Source: Ettlia oleoabundans (taxonomy: Eukaryota; Chlorophyta; Chlorophyceae; Chlamydomonadales). Taken from it: a stretch of DNA of 18,975 nt. Position numbers and translations under genes: made by a program. Under the pieces are notes generated by a model. The model was not told the origin of the DNA. It made no database searches and was given only the letters and a program-made list of their open reading frames with translations. Below, piece by piece: positions 18,662-18,975 of this stretch (its first letter is position 1; each line of letters begins with the position of its first letter). The stretch lies in the NCBI GenBank assembly GCA_019693395.1, contig JAAMXP010005033.1:1-18975 (forward strand), written 5' to 3'.

Positions 18662-18975
18662 GTGAGTTGGGGTAGTTTCAGTTTGGGGGCTGGTATAGAG
18701 CCTGTTGGGGGGCGCTGTGAAGGTTGGGAGAGATCCCTGTTTTATTTGGGGTTTGTTGTGATTGTGCGACATTGTTGAGTCAAGCGTTCAACTCGCTGTG
18801 CTAGTTGACAAAGAAAACGGCTGGTGCTCGGCATTTATCAGGTCTAGGCAGCAAGCACTGGTCAGCCCTGTCCATGTGCCTGTCTTGTTCTGAAGCGCAG
18901 CATCGCTTGTCAGTACTATGCAGGCTAGCATGGCCCTGGGCATGCTGCAACTCCTCTGATTTGACTGTTCAATCA
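18662..18975 (+). other. Incomplete intron 3 of the pyrophosphatase gene
   Basis: The sequence begins GTGAGTTG after phase-1 exon 3. No downstream stretch encodes the next expected conserved segment ('...CADDPEY...'), so the intron appears to continue past the window end. Confidence 0.6.

Noticed and set aside
1..18975. Bacterial-type operons, CRISPR array, IS elements, rRNA or tRNA genes
   Set aside because: No regularly spaced repeats, no transposase frames, no terminal repeats of IS type and no rRNA- or tRNA-like sequence were seen. All genes are spliced nuclear genes.

Overview
The window is nuclear DNA of a photosynthetic eukaryote, most likely a chlorophyte green alga. Every gene is split by introns of roughly 100-350 bases. 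The DNA is moderately GC-rich and full of CAG/CTG triplets that encode Gln/Ala runs. The algal TGTAA poly(A) element lies 120-165 bases after several stop codons. Plastid genes (ClpP5 protease subunit, OHP1-type one-helix protein) sit beside eukaryotic chromatin and housekeeping genes. I assembled exons by eye from splice sites, phase agreement and family similarity. No transcript data were available. The GC content and triplet-rich style would suit the Chlorophyceae, but I cannot name a genus.

Layout, left to right. (1) 72-1004, minus: 5' part of an Mpv17/PMP22-family membrane protein, cut by the window start. (2) 1402-4994, minus: a nine-exon gene for a protein of about 686 residues that I do not recognise, with low-complexity Gln/Ala regions and a C-terminal heptad-rich tail. 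(3) 5565-6812, minus: a small coiled-coil protein with a hydrophobic N-terminus. (4) 7039-9226, plus: plastid ClpP5 with a complete Ser-His-Asp triad, divergent from gene 3 across a 226-base shared promoter. (5) 9595-10368, minus: OHP1-type one-helix protein, convergent with ClpP5. (6) 11060-16799, plus: a twelve-exon gene for about 1241 residues with an Enhancer-of-polycomb-like (EPL) region, a Cys-rich PHD/ADD-like finger and a C-terminal array of six 'LGGAAL' repeats. (7) 17043-17588, minus: a doubtful gene with one in-frame TAG. (8) 17657-18661 onward, plus: 5' part of a plant-type soluble inorganic pyrophosphatase, cut by the window end.

The genes do not form one pathway. ClpP5 and OHP1 both serve chloroplast protein and photosystem homeostasis. 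The EPL protein is probably a histone-acetyltransferase-complex scaffold. The most unusual items are the six-copy LGGAAL array on the EPL/finger protein, three introns that need a GC donor out of 35 complete introns resolved, a stop-free 3n GC-AG intron within the ClpP5 catalytic domain, a 17-bp intronic hairpin, and a recurring CTAACGGGT element in the promoter regions.
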